A stretch of 64,000 nucleotides of DNA from CAZGKW01 sp964526295 (GTDB lineage Bacteria > Planctomycetota > Phycisphaerae > FEN-1346): the NCBI GenBank assembly GCA_964526295.1, contig CAZGKW010000018.1, forward strand, positions 23,764-87,763, in the 5' to 3' direction. Within the stretch, counting starts at the first letter, position 1. Every line of letters begins with the position of its first letter. A model generated the notes under the pieces. The model ran no database searches. It was not told the origin of the DNA and saw only the letters and a list, made by a program, of their open reading frames with translations. A program made the position numbers and the translations under genes. This document shows positions 55,094-63,824 of the stretch, in pieces.

Positions 55094-56998
55094 TCACTCC
55101 TGGATCGTGGCGATCACGTCCTTGAGCCGGCGGTACTCGTCGGGGCCTATTCTCCGGTCGCCATCGGTGTCCCAGGGAGGCGCCGGCCGGCGATAGATTT
55201 CTCGCTTGGCGTTGTACGCCTCGCGGTAGCTGAGCTTGCCGTTCTTGTCGCGGTCGAACGCCTCCAGGACGAGGCGGGCCAGATCGCGGCTCTCCGGCTG
55301 GCTGGAGACGACGGTCGGCTGGGGTTGGTCGGGCGTCTCGCGGACGACGGTCATCCCCGCCGTCTCCTCCCGCCGCCAGTCCTTGCCGGCGGCGAGCAGC
55401 TCCAGCGACACGTCGTCGGGGGGCCGGGGCTCGGGCGAGAGGTCCGTCAGGTCCACCTCCTGGTCGGGTCCGATCAGGACACCGACCTTCGTGCTGATCT
55501 GGTACCGCGGGTCGTTCTTGACGGTGTTGATGGGGGCGGGCTTGTAGCTGTATCCGGCCTCGCTCAAGCGCCGCCCCAGGTCGTCGATGACCGCCGTCTC
55601 GGTCGCCTGGACGGCGAGCTGGAGCGACCCGTCCGCCGGGACCTCGAGCTTGGTGGTGTAGAGCTCGGTGCACGGGGGGAAGACGGCATGGAGCTTGGCC
55701 CAGTGGTCGAGCCAGGGCCGGGCCGCCTCCTGCCACTGCTCGATCTCCAGGACCCGTTTCTCGAGGTCCTTGACCTGCTTGTTGGCGGGCTGGAGTTCCT
55801 TGAGGCGGCGGTTCAGCTCGTCCATCCGCTTGCTCTTTCCGTGGAGGTAGACCCCCGCCCCCGCCACGGTGGCCAGGACGACCGCCAGGGCCGCCGCCGC
55901 GACGCCCGTGGCGATCTGGCGGGTCCGGTTCCGCCGGACGGGCGGCCGCTTCGGATTGACGAAGTCGTACGGCAGGGAACCGGTCTGCTCGTGGCCGACG
56001 GCCAGACCCAGGGCCGAGATGAACGCCCCGGCGTCGCGCCCGCCGCCCTCGGGCAGGCTGAGGGCCCGACCGGGGTCGAAGACGATGCATTCCAGGCCGA
56101 GGTGGCGCTCCAGCTCCTCGGCGAGGCGGTCCTCGACACCCGTCCCGCCGGCGACCACGGCGGTCTGGACGGCCTTGGCCGGCTCGACCGACTGGTAGCT
56201 CCGGAGGCTGCGGGCCACTTCCATGACGATCTTGTGGACGGGGTCGGCGAGTCGCTCGTCGGGGGCCTCGGCGGCGGCCGTCGCCTCGGCCGACTCCTCG
56301 ACCAGGAGCTTGATGCCCGCCGACCGGCTGAAGGCCAGCGAGCTGCCGGCCAGGATGTTGATCTCGATCTCGTCGGCCGTCACGTGGAGGACGAAGACCG
56401 AGTCGCGGTCGGCCAGCCGGGAGTAGGCCTGGACGGCGCGGACGTCGGCGTAGGGACGGAGGCCGAGCCGGTGGAGCTTGACGCCCGCTGCCGCCGCGAT
56501 CTGGCGGTAGTGCTCCACCACCTCCCGGCGGACCGCGGCGACGAGGACGTGGACGCTCTGGGCCTCTCCCTCGGGGTGGCTCTCGGCGTCGTAGTGGCGT
56601 TCGATGGCGAAATCGACCGCCGACTCGGCGACCGGGAACGGCAGTTCCTTCTCCATCTGGAAAAGGACCATTCCGGCCAGCTCGCCCTCGGAAGGGGCCG
56701 GGGGGAGCTGGAGGGGCTTGAGGATGGCTTGGCTCCGCGGCACGTTCATGACGATGCCCGACGTGCCGACGCGGGCCTCCCGCAAAGCCCGGCCGAGGAA
56801 CGACCCGACCGACTGGGCCTCGCCCGTATCGAGGCTCTCGGGCATGTCGGCGGCGGCGAGCTTCAGGACCCGGATGCCGTCGGCCGTCGCTTCGGCCTGG
56901 ACGATCCGCAGATGCCAGCTATCGAAGTCGACGGCGACGAACTTCCCTCGCCGCAGGCCTTCGCCGCGATTGCCGTTTCGCTTCCAGAAAGGCGGCAT
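55094..56998 (-). CDS. PilM-PilN-like (GspL-like) fusion with C-terminal EF-hand pair
   Basis: The product is 634 residues. Residues 1-350 are an actin-like PilM/GspL cytoplasmic domain (FVAVDFDSWHLRIVQAEA and VVAGGTGVEDRLAEELERHL). One helix lies at about 359-384 (ATGVAAAALAVVLATVAGAG), then a PilN-like coiled coil and a ferredoxin-like domain (TELYTTKLEVPADGS). The last 60 residues hold two EF-hand loops, DRDKNGKLSYRE and DTDGDRRIGPDE, unusual in this family. It binds the GspE ATPase side in known systems. It starts 2 bp before gspK's stop. Confidence 0.85.
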   Translation of the reverse strand: MPPFWKRNGNRGEGLRRGKFVAVDFDSWHLRIVQAEATADGIRVLKLAAADMPESLDTGEAQSVGSFLGRALREARVGTSGIVMNVPRSQAILKPLQLPPAPSEGELAGMVLFQMEKELPFPVAESAVDFAIERHYDAESHPEGEAQSVHVLVAAVRREVVEHYRQIAAAAGVKLHRLGLRPYADVRAVQAYSRLADRDSVFVLHVTADEIEINILAGSSLAFSRSAGIKLLVEESAEATAAAEAPDERLADPVHKIVMEVARSLRSYQSVEPAKAVQTAVVAGGTGVEDRLAEELERHLGLECIVFDPGRALSLPEGGGRDAGAFISALGLAVGHEQTGSLPYDFVNPKRPPVRRNRTRQIATGVAAAALAVVLATVAGAGVYLHGKSKRMDELNRRLKELQPANKQVKDLEKRVLEIEQWQEAARPWLDHWAKLHAVFPPCTELYTTKLEVPADGSLQLAVQATETAVIDDLGRRLSEAGYSYKPAPINTVKNDPRYQISTKVGVLIGPDQEVDLTDLSPEPRPPDDVSLELLAAGKDWRREETAGMTVVRETPDQPQPTVVSSQPESRDLARLVLEAFDRDKNGKLSYREAYNAKREIYRRPAPPWDTDGDRRIGPDEYRRLKDVIATIQE

Positions 56999-56999
56999 G

Positions 57000-58376
57000 T
57001 TATCCGCTCCGTTGGATTTCCTCGGCGTCGAGGGCGAACGGCAGCCCCAGCCGGGTCAGATCGCGAAGATAGGTCAGCCGGGGCCGCGACCCCGCCAGGT
57101 CGATCACCCCCTCGACGATGCGGTACTGCCCGCACACCAGTCCGAACCCGATGCACCGGACCCGGTACTGGTAGCTGCGGGCCGTCAGCCGGGGGGCGGC
57201 GGCCCGGAACTCGGCGGCGTCCATCACCCCGGACGTGTAGAGCCAGGCGGTCGTCGAGCGGACCTCGGCGTCGAGGCCCGTCCGAACGTCCGCGATCTGC
57301 CGGGCCAGGTTCTCGTCGATGCCCGGCAGGGCCGCCAGCACCGCCACCGGGGCCGTGTTGACGTTCACCAGGCCGGCAACCGTCCGCTGGTTGGGCGCGG
57401 TCGTCGTGCGGTCCATCAGGATGACGAGGTCCTCGGGCTGGACCTCGGCGACGAGGACGTCCCCCTGCCTGAGGTCCGGGAACTCCCGGTGCTGCCGCTG
57501 GACGCGGTACTCCATCTCCAGGAGGTCGGCCGGGTGCTCCAGGCGGTTGCCCTCGGCCCGGTAGACCCGGAGCAAATCCACCAGGGGCTGCGACAGCCCC
57601 TCCTGGGCGAGCTGGTCGGGCGAGCTGTTCAGGTCGATGCGGGCCTCGCCGAACCGGTCGACGTTCGGCTCGACGCTCCAGACGGTCGCCAGGCCGTAGA
57701 GGCCCCGGTTCAGGGCCCCGTCACGGTCGTCGGGGGGGAACCGGTCGTCGCCGTCGTCCTCGTTCGGGTCGAGCAGGCCGTTCAGGTTGGCGTCCTCGCC
57801 GTAGACCACGGGCCCGTTGAACCCCTTGATGAGGAGGACCTCTTCGAGGGTCCTCAAGGGGCCGTTTTGTACCAGGTAGGGGTGCAGAAGCTGGTCGTAG
57901 TAGGTCTGTTCGGCCCCCTGGGGCCGGGCCTGCTCGTCGGAGTCGCGCCAGTCCAGCAGGGCGTCGACGTGCTCGGGCAGAAGCGGCGCGAAGCCGAACA
58001 GCGTCTCCTCGTCGGCGGTGTTCAGGTTGAGCTTGGCGGCCTCGTCCTCCAGGCCGTAGCGGACGCTCTCGTCGTCGATGGGGTTCTCGGCGTAGATCGT
58101 GAAGTACCACTGGTCGGCACCGTCGTCGAAGACGAGCTGGTTGAGGAAAATCTCGGGATTGTCGTACCACAGCTCGACGTCGCCGGGCCCGCCCGCGACG
58201 ACGACGGAGGCGAATCGGAAGCCACTCATGGCGGCCCGCCAGGCCTGCTCGCCCCGTGTGTGGGCCAGGGAAGCCCCCGCCTCGGCCCGCATCAGGAACA
58301 GGACGCTGACCGCGACGGTGGCCGCCAGGGCTGCCACCACCAGGACCGCTGCCAGGACCATGCCGCGGCGTTTCAT
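57000..58376 (-). CDS. gspK: Type II secretion minor pseudopilin GspK
   Basis: The product is 458 residues. MKRRGMVLAAVLVVAALAAT is a prepilin-like start, and the large helical insert (LNLNTADEETLFGFAPLLPE and LVNVNTAPVAVLAALPGI, two helix-hairpin-helix-like segments) is diagnostic of GspK. A 12-residue loop DANLNGLLDPNE (57759-57794) fits an EF-hand/dockerin-type Ca2+ site and is followed by DDGDDRFPPDDRDG. Its ATG overlaps the gspJ-like TGA in ATGA. GspK caps the pseudopilus tip with GspI and GspJ. Confidence 0.93.
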   Translation of the reverse strand: MKRRGMVLAAVLVVAALAATVAVSVLFLMRAEAGASLAHTRGEQAWRAAMSGFRFASVVVAGGPGDVELWYDNPEIFLNQLVFDDGADQWYFTIYAENPIDDESVRYGLEDEAAKLNLNTADEETLFGFAPLLPEHVDALLDWRDSDEQARPQGAEQTYYDQLLHPYLVQNGPLRTLEEVLLIKGFNGPVVYGEDANLNGLLDPNEDDGDDRFPPDDRDGALNRGLYGLATVWSVEPNVDRFGEARIDLNSSPDQLAQEGLSQPLVDLLRVYRAEGNRLEHPADLLEMEYRVQRQHREFPDLRQGDVLVAEVQPEDLVILMDRTTTAPNQRTVAGLVNVNTAPVAVLAALPGIDENLARQIADVRTGLDAEVRSTTAWLYTSGVMDAAEFRAAAPRLTARSYQYRVRCIGFGLVCGQYRIVEGVIDLAGSRPRLTYLRDLTRLGLPFALDAEEIQRSG

Positions 58377-59119
58377 CGGCCGAACCTCCCTGGCCCGCCC
58401 ATGCCGCCGCCCTCCGTGCCACCGCCTTCGAGGCCCCGGACCACCGTCCCCTGCTGGGCCTGGGTCCCCGCGGGGACGTAGACTACCCGCCGATAGACCT
58501 CATACGGGTACTCCTCGGGGTCGGTGTCCTCCGGCAAAGGCTCGACGCCGAGGTTGATCTCGACGGCCAGGGGGGCGTCGCCGCCGCCCCAGTTGGGCAG
58601 CCACGCCGCCCCGTCCCAATAGCGGAAGTAGAGAAACTTGATCCGGTCCGAGAGGAGGACGACTTCGGCCTGCGCCGTCTCCTCGATCAGGCGGGCCCGG
58701 AGGACCTTCCGCAAGACCCGCTCGACGCCCACGACGACGAGGTCGCCGTACTCGTCCTCGACGATGCGGAGGCGGTAGACGACCTCGGCCAGGTCGGACT
58801 CGGCCGGCAGCGGCTCTTCGGTGATGGTCGGCTCGGCCCACGCGGCGGGCCCCGGCAGGCGGGCCGTGGTGATCTGGATGGCGTTCTCTCCGCCCCCCAC
58901 GCCGCCCTCCAGGGGCACGGCGGCCCGGAGCTGGTCGGTCAGGTCTTCCATGACGAGCCGTTTCATCTTGAGGAAATCGACCTCGTCCATGATCGAGGTG
59001 CGGATGCCGAGAATGTGGTCGTAGAACGTCAGCATCAGGGCCACCAGCGCCAGGCCCAAGCCCAGCGCCAACGCCGCCTCAAACAGCGTGAAGCCCCTTC
59101 TGTGCCGCCCGCAGACCAC
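58373..59119 (-). CDS. gspJ: Type II secretion minor pseudopilin GspJ
   Basis: The product is 248 residues with a GTG start and AGGAGGAGG upstream. The prepilin cleavage motif is RRGFTLFEAALALGLGLA. The C-terminal part carries IKFLYFRYWDGAAWLPNWG, typical of GspJ. It forms the pseudopilus tip with GspI and GspK. It overlaps gspK by four bases and is 20 bp downstream of gspI. Confidence 0.9.
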   Translation of the reverse strand: MVCGRHRRGFTLFEAALALGLGLALVALMLTFYDHILGIRTSIMDEVDFLKMKRLVMEDLTDQLRAAVPLEGGVGGGENAIQITTARLPGPAAWAEPTITEEPLPAESDLAEVVYRLRIVEDEYGDLVVVGVERVLRKVLRARLIEETAQAEVVLLSDRIKFLYFRYWDGAAWLPNWGGGDAPLAVEINLGVEPLPEDTDPEEYPYEVYRRVVYVPAGTQAQQGTVVRGLEGGGTEGGGMGGPGRFGR

Positions 59120-59139
59120 CCGGCCTCCTCCTCCCGGTC

Positions 59140-59565
59140 TTAGAACTCGGCCTCGCCGCCCAGGGCGGCGACAGTCGCCTCGTCGGGCATCATGTGCACC
59201 AGCCGGTACGTAAACCGGTGCGGTTCGTTAAACAGGACCACCTCGACTCGCAGAAGCGGGACGAGGTCCGGCGCGACGTCGGTCGGCTCGGCCCGCAACT
59301 CCCAGGTCCACTCCTCGTTGGGCCCCTCCAGGGGCTCCGGAGGCGTCTCGATCGGCTCCAGGAGGCCCATCTGGACCTCCGACAGGAACGTCACGGCCAG
59401 GTCGGCCGCCTCGGCCTCCAGCTTCAGCCGGTTCGCCGTCCGGACGCACGCGTGGAAGCTCAGCAGGACCACCGAGGCGATCCCGACGAAGATCCCCACC
59501 GACAGGACGACCTCCAGCAGGGCCACCCCGCGGCCGGCCGACCGCCATGTGCCGCCCCTCTCCAT
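59140..59565 (-). CDS. gspI: Type II secretion minor pseudopilin GspI
   Basis: The product is 141 residues. The prepilin motif is GRGVALLEVVLSVGIFVGIA, with valine after the glycine cleavage point instead of the usual phenylalanine, and with Glu at +5. About 110 residues of beta-type domain follow. It is the usual partner of GspJ. The order H-I-J-K is the standard gsp order. Confidence 0.88.
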   Translation of the reverse strand: MERGGTWRSAGRGVALLEVVLSVGIFVGIASVVLLSFHACVRTANRLKLEAEAADLAVTFLSEVQMGLLEPIETPPEPLEGPNEEWTWELRAEPTDVAPDLVPLLRVEVVLFNEPHRFTYRLVHMMPDEATVAALGGEAEF

Positions 59566-59641
59566 CGGATCTCCTAAGCCTTCCCCGCATCCGGCGGCAC
59601 AGCCGCCCGCTCGGATGTCGCCCCGGCCGGGCGCCGTGGCG

Positions 59642-60337
59642 CTAAAACACCTCGGCCTCGCGTTCTGCGTAGAACGCTTCCAGCTCGCTCGGCGTCAGGA
59701 TGCAGCGGGTCACCTTGCCGGTTGCGCCGTCCAGCTCGACGATGGCCCGGCGCTCGTCCCGGAGGTCGAGGGCGGCCAGCTCGATCAGGCACGAATCGCC
59801 CGTCCCGTCGGGCTCAAACATCAGGAGGTCGGCGTCCGGGCCCACGCCGACCAGGTCGAGGGGCCGCTCCGTCAGGCCCAGCGTCCGGTAGGCCGCCGAC
59901 CCCATCAGGTCGATCCGCGTGACCTCGACGAGGTCCGCGGGGAGGCGCCTCGGCCACGTGCCGCCCCAGTAGCGGACGAACCGCCCCGGCTCGGCGAGGG
60001 GCTCGGGCTCCCAGAGGACCTGGAAGGGCTCCTCGCCCTCTCCGCCGCTGGCGATGACCAGGCAGAACCGCCGCCCCGCCCCGGCGGCTTCGGCCCGGGC
60101 CAACCGCAGGGCCGCCTCGAACCGAAGCGACCCCTCCTCCAGGTCGCGGACCCGCCCATGCAGGCCGAACGCCACGATCACGACGGTCGCCAGCAGCAGG
60201 ACCAGCGACGTCGCCAACACCAGCTCCATCAGCGTGAAGCCCGCCCGGACGGACCGTCCGCGCACCGGCCGCGCCGAGTGGCGCGGACCGGCCCGGCCGG
60301 TCCCGTCAGATCTCTTCCTTCCAGTTGCGGATGTCAT
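59642..60337 (-). CDS. gspH: Type II secretion pseudopilin GspH-like
   Basis: The product is 231 residues. A 30-residue basic leader precedes RAGFTLMELVLATSLVLLLA, the pseudopilin motif. The rest includes AALRLARAEAAGAGRRFCLV, as in GspH. The ATG at 60337 overlaps the end of gspG by 32 bases; a later start within the basic leader is possible. GspH is the pseudopilus minor subunit between GspG and the tip. Confidence 0.85.
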   Translation of the reverse strand: MTSATGRKRSDGTGRAGPRHSARPVRGRSVRAGFTLMELVLATSLVLLLATVVIVAFGLHGRVRDLEEGSLRFEAALRLARAEAAGAGRRFCLVIASGGEGEEPFQVLWEPEPLAEPGRFVRYWGGTWPRRLPADLVEVTRIDLMGSAAYRTLGLTERPLDLVGVGPDADLLMFEPDGTGDSCLIELAALDLRDERRAIVELDGATGKVTRCILTPSELEAFYAEREAEVF

Positions 60338-60764
60338 CGTCGGTGCCGTCCTGCATGTCCGGCCCGGTGGACCAGAGCTTGAACGGGGCGCCCATCGACT
60401 CGGCCGTCTCCGGGTCGAGCTCCTCGTACATGAACGGCTGGTCCCAGGCGTCGGTGGGGGCCTCTTCGAGGTACGGGCCGCTCCACTTCTCGGCCATCGC
60501 GTCGGTCTCGAAGGTGGTGGGCCGCTCCGTGAGGGCCGTGAGGCCGCCCTCCTCGTCCGTCGGGTAATGGCCGACGTGCATCTGGTAGGTTTTGACGGCC
60601 TGCCCGATGACGCCCAGCTTGATCTTCGTGGCGTCGATCTTGGCCCGTCTCTGGATGCCCCCGGTCGCCAGGATGGCCACGGTGGCCAGCAGGCCCAGAA
60701 TCACCAGGACCAGCAGGACCTCCATCAGCGTGAAGCCCGGCCGCCTTTTGCTTCGCCTCTCCAT
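60306..60764 (-). CDS. gspG: Type II secretion major pseudopilin GspG
   Basis: The product is 152 residues. The motif RRPGFTLMEVLLVLVILGLL is the prepilin signal. Residues 70-152 carry the GspG hallmark ALTERPTTFETDAM.. and the Ca2+-site region FKLWSTGPDMQDGTDDDI followed by RNW. I chose the ATG at 60764 because AAAGGAG lies 9 bases before it; a GTG at 60773 is too close to that site. It forms the main shaft of the pseudopilus. Gap of 88 bp to gspF. Confidence 0.95.
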   Translation of the reverse strand: MERRSKRRPGFTLMEVLLVLVILGLLATVAILATGGIQRRAKIDATKIKLGVIGQAVKTYQMHVGHYPTDEEGGLTALTERPTTFETDAMAEKWSGPYLEEAPTDAWDQPFMYEELDPETAESMGAPFKLWSTGPDMQDGTDDDIRNWKEEI

Positions 60765-60852
60765 CCGTGTCACTCCTTTCGCCTCGCTCGTGCGTTAGGA
60801 CGCCTCGCGTACCGGCCCGGCCGATCGCTCGCCGACCGGCGGCCCCTCCCCC

Positions 60853-62052
60853 TTACTTGAGCGTCGATGCCATCGTAAAGATCGGATAGTACAGCGCCAC
60901 GACGACGAACCCGATCACCGCCGCCATGATCACCAGAATCAGCGGCTCCAGGAGCCGGACCGTCAGGTCGACCTGCCGGTTGGTCCGCCGCTCGACGGTG
61001 TCGGCAATCCGGACGAGCACCGTCTCGAGCTGGTTCGACTCCTCGGCCACGGCGATCATCTCGACGATCTCCAGCGGAAACGCCCCGCTTTCGCGAAGCG
61101 GGTCGGCCAGCGGCTCGCCCGCCCGGACGTTCTCCACGGCCCCCCCGATCGTCTCCCCCAGGACCACCGACCCCGTCGCGTCCTTCGAGATGGACAGGGC
61201 CTCCAGGATCGGCACGCCGCTCGAGAGCATCGTGCCCAGGACACGGCAGAACCGCGTCAGGCTGACCATCCGAACGGCCTTGCCGAACACCGGCAGGCGG
61301 ATCCGAAGCTGGTCCCAGGCCCGCCGGCCCGCCGCGCTCCTCAGGAACGCCCACACCAGGAACACCCCGAGGCCGACGAACCCCAGCACCAGGAGCCAAT
61401 CCCGCCTCAGCACCTCGCTCATCTTGAAAAGGACCACCGTCGGGAGCGGCTTCGGCGCGTCCCGCAGGAACTCCTCGAACTGCGGCACGAAGACCACCAG
61501 GGCGATCGTCACCACCACCACCAGAAGCGACACCAGCAGCGCCGGGTACACCATCGCCCCGCGGACCTTGCCCTGGAGCTCGTCCTGCCGCTCGACGAAG
61601 TCCGACAGGTTCGTCAGCACGTCCTCCAGAAAGCCGCCCCGTTCGCCCGCCCGGACCATCGCCACGTGCGGGCCGGCGAAAATGTCGAGCCGGTCGGCCA
61701 GGGCGTCGGCCAGCGGCCGGCCCTCGGAAACCTCCATCCGGATCCGCCGGACCACCTCCCGCAGGCGGCCCGACCCCAGGGCGGTCATCAGCGTGTCCAG
61801 GGCCCGCAGCATCGGCACGCCGGCCCGGAGCAGGTCGGCGAGCTGGCCGTAGAAGATCCCCACGTCCCGGGCCCGGACACGGCCCATGCCGAACGCGCGG
61901 ACCTGGGCCGCCGGCTGCCGCTCGTCCACCTGGACGGGAAACAGGCTCTTCTCGTCGAGGGCCCGGACGACGGCGGCCGAGCTCTCGGCCTCCAGCACGC
62001 CCGCGACCTCCTCGCCGGTCGCCGTCCGGGCCACGTACTGATAGGTCGCCAT
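60853..62052 (-). CDS. gspF: Type II secretion inner-membrane platform protein GspF
   Basis: The product is 399 residues. Two GspF domains are seen: GIFYGQLADLLRAGVPMLRAL (first) and FCRVLGTMLSSGVPILEALS (second). Three helices lie near residues 164-188, 215-240 and 370-395 (LILVIMAAVIGFVVVALYYP). It anchors the assembly ATPase and pseudopilins in the inner membrane. The ATG at 62052 opens MATYQYVARTATGEEVAG; longer upstream frame is shadow. Confidence 0.95.
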   Translation of the reverse strand: MATYQYVARTATGEEVAGVLEAESSAAVVRALDEKSLFPVQVDERQPAAQVRAFGMGRVRARDVGIFYGQLADLLRAGVPMLRALDTLMTALGSGRLREVVRRIRMEVSEGRPLADALADRLDIFAGPHVAMVRAGERGGFLEDVLTNLSDFVERQDELQGKVRGAMVYPALLVSLLVVVVTIALVVFVPQFEEFLRDAPKPLPTVVLFKMSEVLRRDWLLVLGFVGLGVFLVWAFLRSAAGRRAWDQLRIRLPVFGKAVRMVSLTRFCRVLGTMLSSGVPILEALSISKDATGSVVLGETIGGAVENVRAGEPLADPLRESGAFPLEIVEMIAVAEESNQLETVLVRIADTVERRTNRQVDLTVRLLEPLILVIMAAVIGFVVVALYYPIFTMASTLK

Positions 62053-62153
62053 GGTCGGTCGCCCGTCACCCGTCCTGCTTCGCCCCGGAAAGGCGCCGTC
62101 GGCGAGCGCCCCCGGCGCGCCGCCGGCCGCCTGAAGATCTGCTCCCCCCCCGG

Positions 62154-63824
62154 CTACACCTTGGTGCTGCGGATCACCTCTTCGGGCGTCGTGGTCCCCT
62201 GGCGGACCTTCATCCACCCGTCCTCCCGGAGGAACCGGAGGCCCTCGCGCTTGCCCTGATCGATGATCTTGCTGGTCGGGGCCCGGGTCATGATCTTGTC
62301 GCGGACCGCGTCGGTCAGGTTCATGAGCTCGAAGATCCCCGTCCGCCCGTGGTAGCCCGTCCCGCGGCACTGCCGGCACCCGGCGCCGCGGTGCAGCTTC
62401 TGTCCCGGCTCGAGCTGGAAGTCGGGCGGCAGGCGATCCCGGTCGGGCTCGTACGGCTCGCGACAGTGCGGGCAGATCTTCCGGACGAGCCGCTGGGCCA
62501 TGGCGGCCATCAGCGTGCTCGTCACGAGATAGGGCTCGACGCCCATGTCGAGGAGCCGCGTCGCCGCCGACGCCGCGTCATTGGTATGCAGAGTCGAGAA
62601 TACGAGGTGCCCGGTCAGGGCCGCCTGGACCGCCGCCTCGGCCGCCTCCATGTCGCGGATCTCGCCGATCATCACCACGTCCGGGTCGTGCCGCAGGATC
62701 GCCCGCAAGCCCCGGGCGAACGTCATGCCGATCTTCGACTGGACCTGGATCTGGTTGACGCCCTCCAGGTGGTACTCCACCGGGTCCTCGATCGTCACGA
62801 CCTTGATCTCCGGGCCGACGATCTCCTGAAGCGCCGCGTACAGGGTCGTCGTTTTGCCGCTGCCCGTGGGGCCGGTCACCAGGAGGATGCCGTGCGGCCG
62901 CTTGATGATGTCGCGAAAGACCTCGAACGTATCGCCGGCCATCCCGAGGTCGGGCAGGTTGAACAGGACCTGCGACCGGTCGAGGATACGCATGACGATG
63001 CCTTCGCCGAAGAGCATCGGGATGACGCTGACGCGGACGTCGATCTGGCGGGAGCCGACCTGGAACTTGATCCGCCCGTCCTGGGGCAGGCGCTTCTCGG
63101 CAATGTTCAGGTTCGCCAGAATCTTGATGCGGCTGAGGATCGCCGCCTGGAACCGGCGGATCTGCGGCGGCACCGTCGTCTCGTGCAGCACCCCGTCGAC
63201 GCGGTACCGGACGACCAGCGTGTTCTCATAAGGCTCGATGTGTATATCGCTGGCCCGCTCGTTGAGGGCCTCCAGGAAGATCTCGTTGACCAGCTTGATG
63301 ACGCTGGCCTCCTGGGCCATCTGGAGGAGGTCGTCGGCGTCGGCGCCGTTCTCGTCGACGACCTGGATGTCCTGGCCGCCGATCATCTCGGTGACCGTGT
63401 CGCCGCCCACGCCGTAGTGGGCCTTGATGACCTTGTCGATCTCACCCTGCGTCGCCAGGACCGGCCGCACCTCCAGGCCCGTCATCAGCCGGACCTCGTC
63501 GAAGGCGTAGAGGTCGAACGGGTCGCTGGTCGCGACGGTCAGGGCGCCGTTGGACCGGGAGAGCGGCACGAGGTTCTTCCGGTAGACGAGCTTCGGCGGC
63601 AGGCTTCGAAGCGTCTCGACGTCGATGGTGATGCTCGCGAGGTCGACGATGGGGATGGCCAGTTCTTCGCTCATGACGCGAAGGAGGGCCTCCTCGTCGA
63701 TGTAGCCCAGCTCGACCAGGGCCCGGTCGATCCGTCCGCCGTCGGCCTTGCGCAGACGCTCGGCCTCGGCCAGTTGCTCGGCCTTGACGAGCCCCTTTTC
63801 AAGGAGGATGTCGGCGATGGTCAC
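62154..63824 (-). CDS. gspE: Type II secretion ATPase GspE
   Basis: The product is 556 residues with a GTG start and GGGAGGAG upstream. An N-terminal MshEN-like domain (MTIADILLEKGLVKAEQLAE) precedes the ATPase: Walker A GPTGSGKTTTLYAAL, Asp box VTIEDPVEYHLEGVNQIQV, Walker B DPDVVMIGEIRDMEAAEAA and His box TGHLVFSTLHTNDAASA. A tetracysteine zinc site (CPHC and CRQC) lies near residues 450-490. It powers pseudopilus assembly. It is the first gene of the run. Confidence 0.97.
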   Translation of the reverse strand: MTIADILLEKGLVKAEQLAEAERLRKADGGRIDRALVELGYIDEEALLRVMSEELAIPIVDLASITIDVETLRSLPPKLVYRKNLVPLSRSNGALTVATSDPFDLYAFDEVRLMTGLEVRPVLATQGEIDKVIKAHYGVGGDTVTEMIGGQDIQVVDENGADADDLLQMAQEASVIKLVNEIFLEALNERASDIHIEPYENTLVVRYRVDGVLHETTVPPQIRRFQAAILSRIKILANLNIAEKRLPQDGRIKFQVGSRQIDVRVSVIPMLFGEGIVMRILDRSQVLFNLPDLGMAGDTFEVFRDIIKRPHGILLVTGPTGSGKTTTLYAALQEIVGPEIKVVTIEDPVEYHLEGVNQIQVQSKIGMTFARGLRAILRHDPDVVMIGEIRDMEAAEAAVQAALTGHLVFSTLHTNDAASAATRLLDMGVEPYLVTSTLMAAMAQRLVRKICPHCREPYEPDRDRLPPDFQLEPGQKLHRGAGCRQCRGTGYHGRTGIFELMNLTDAVRDKIMTRAPTSKIIDQGKREGLRFLREDGWMKVRQGTTTPEEVIRSTKV

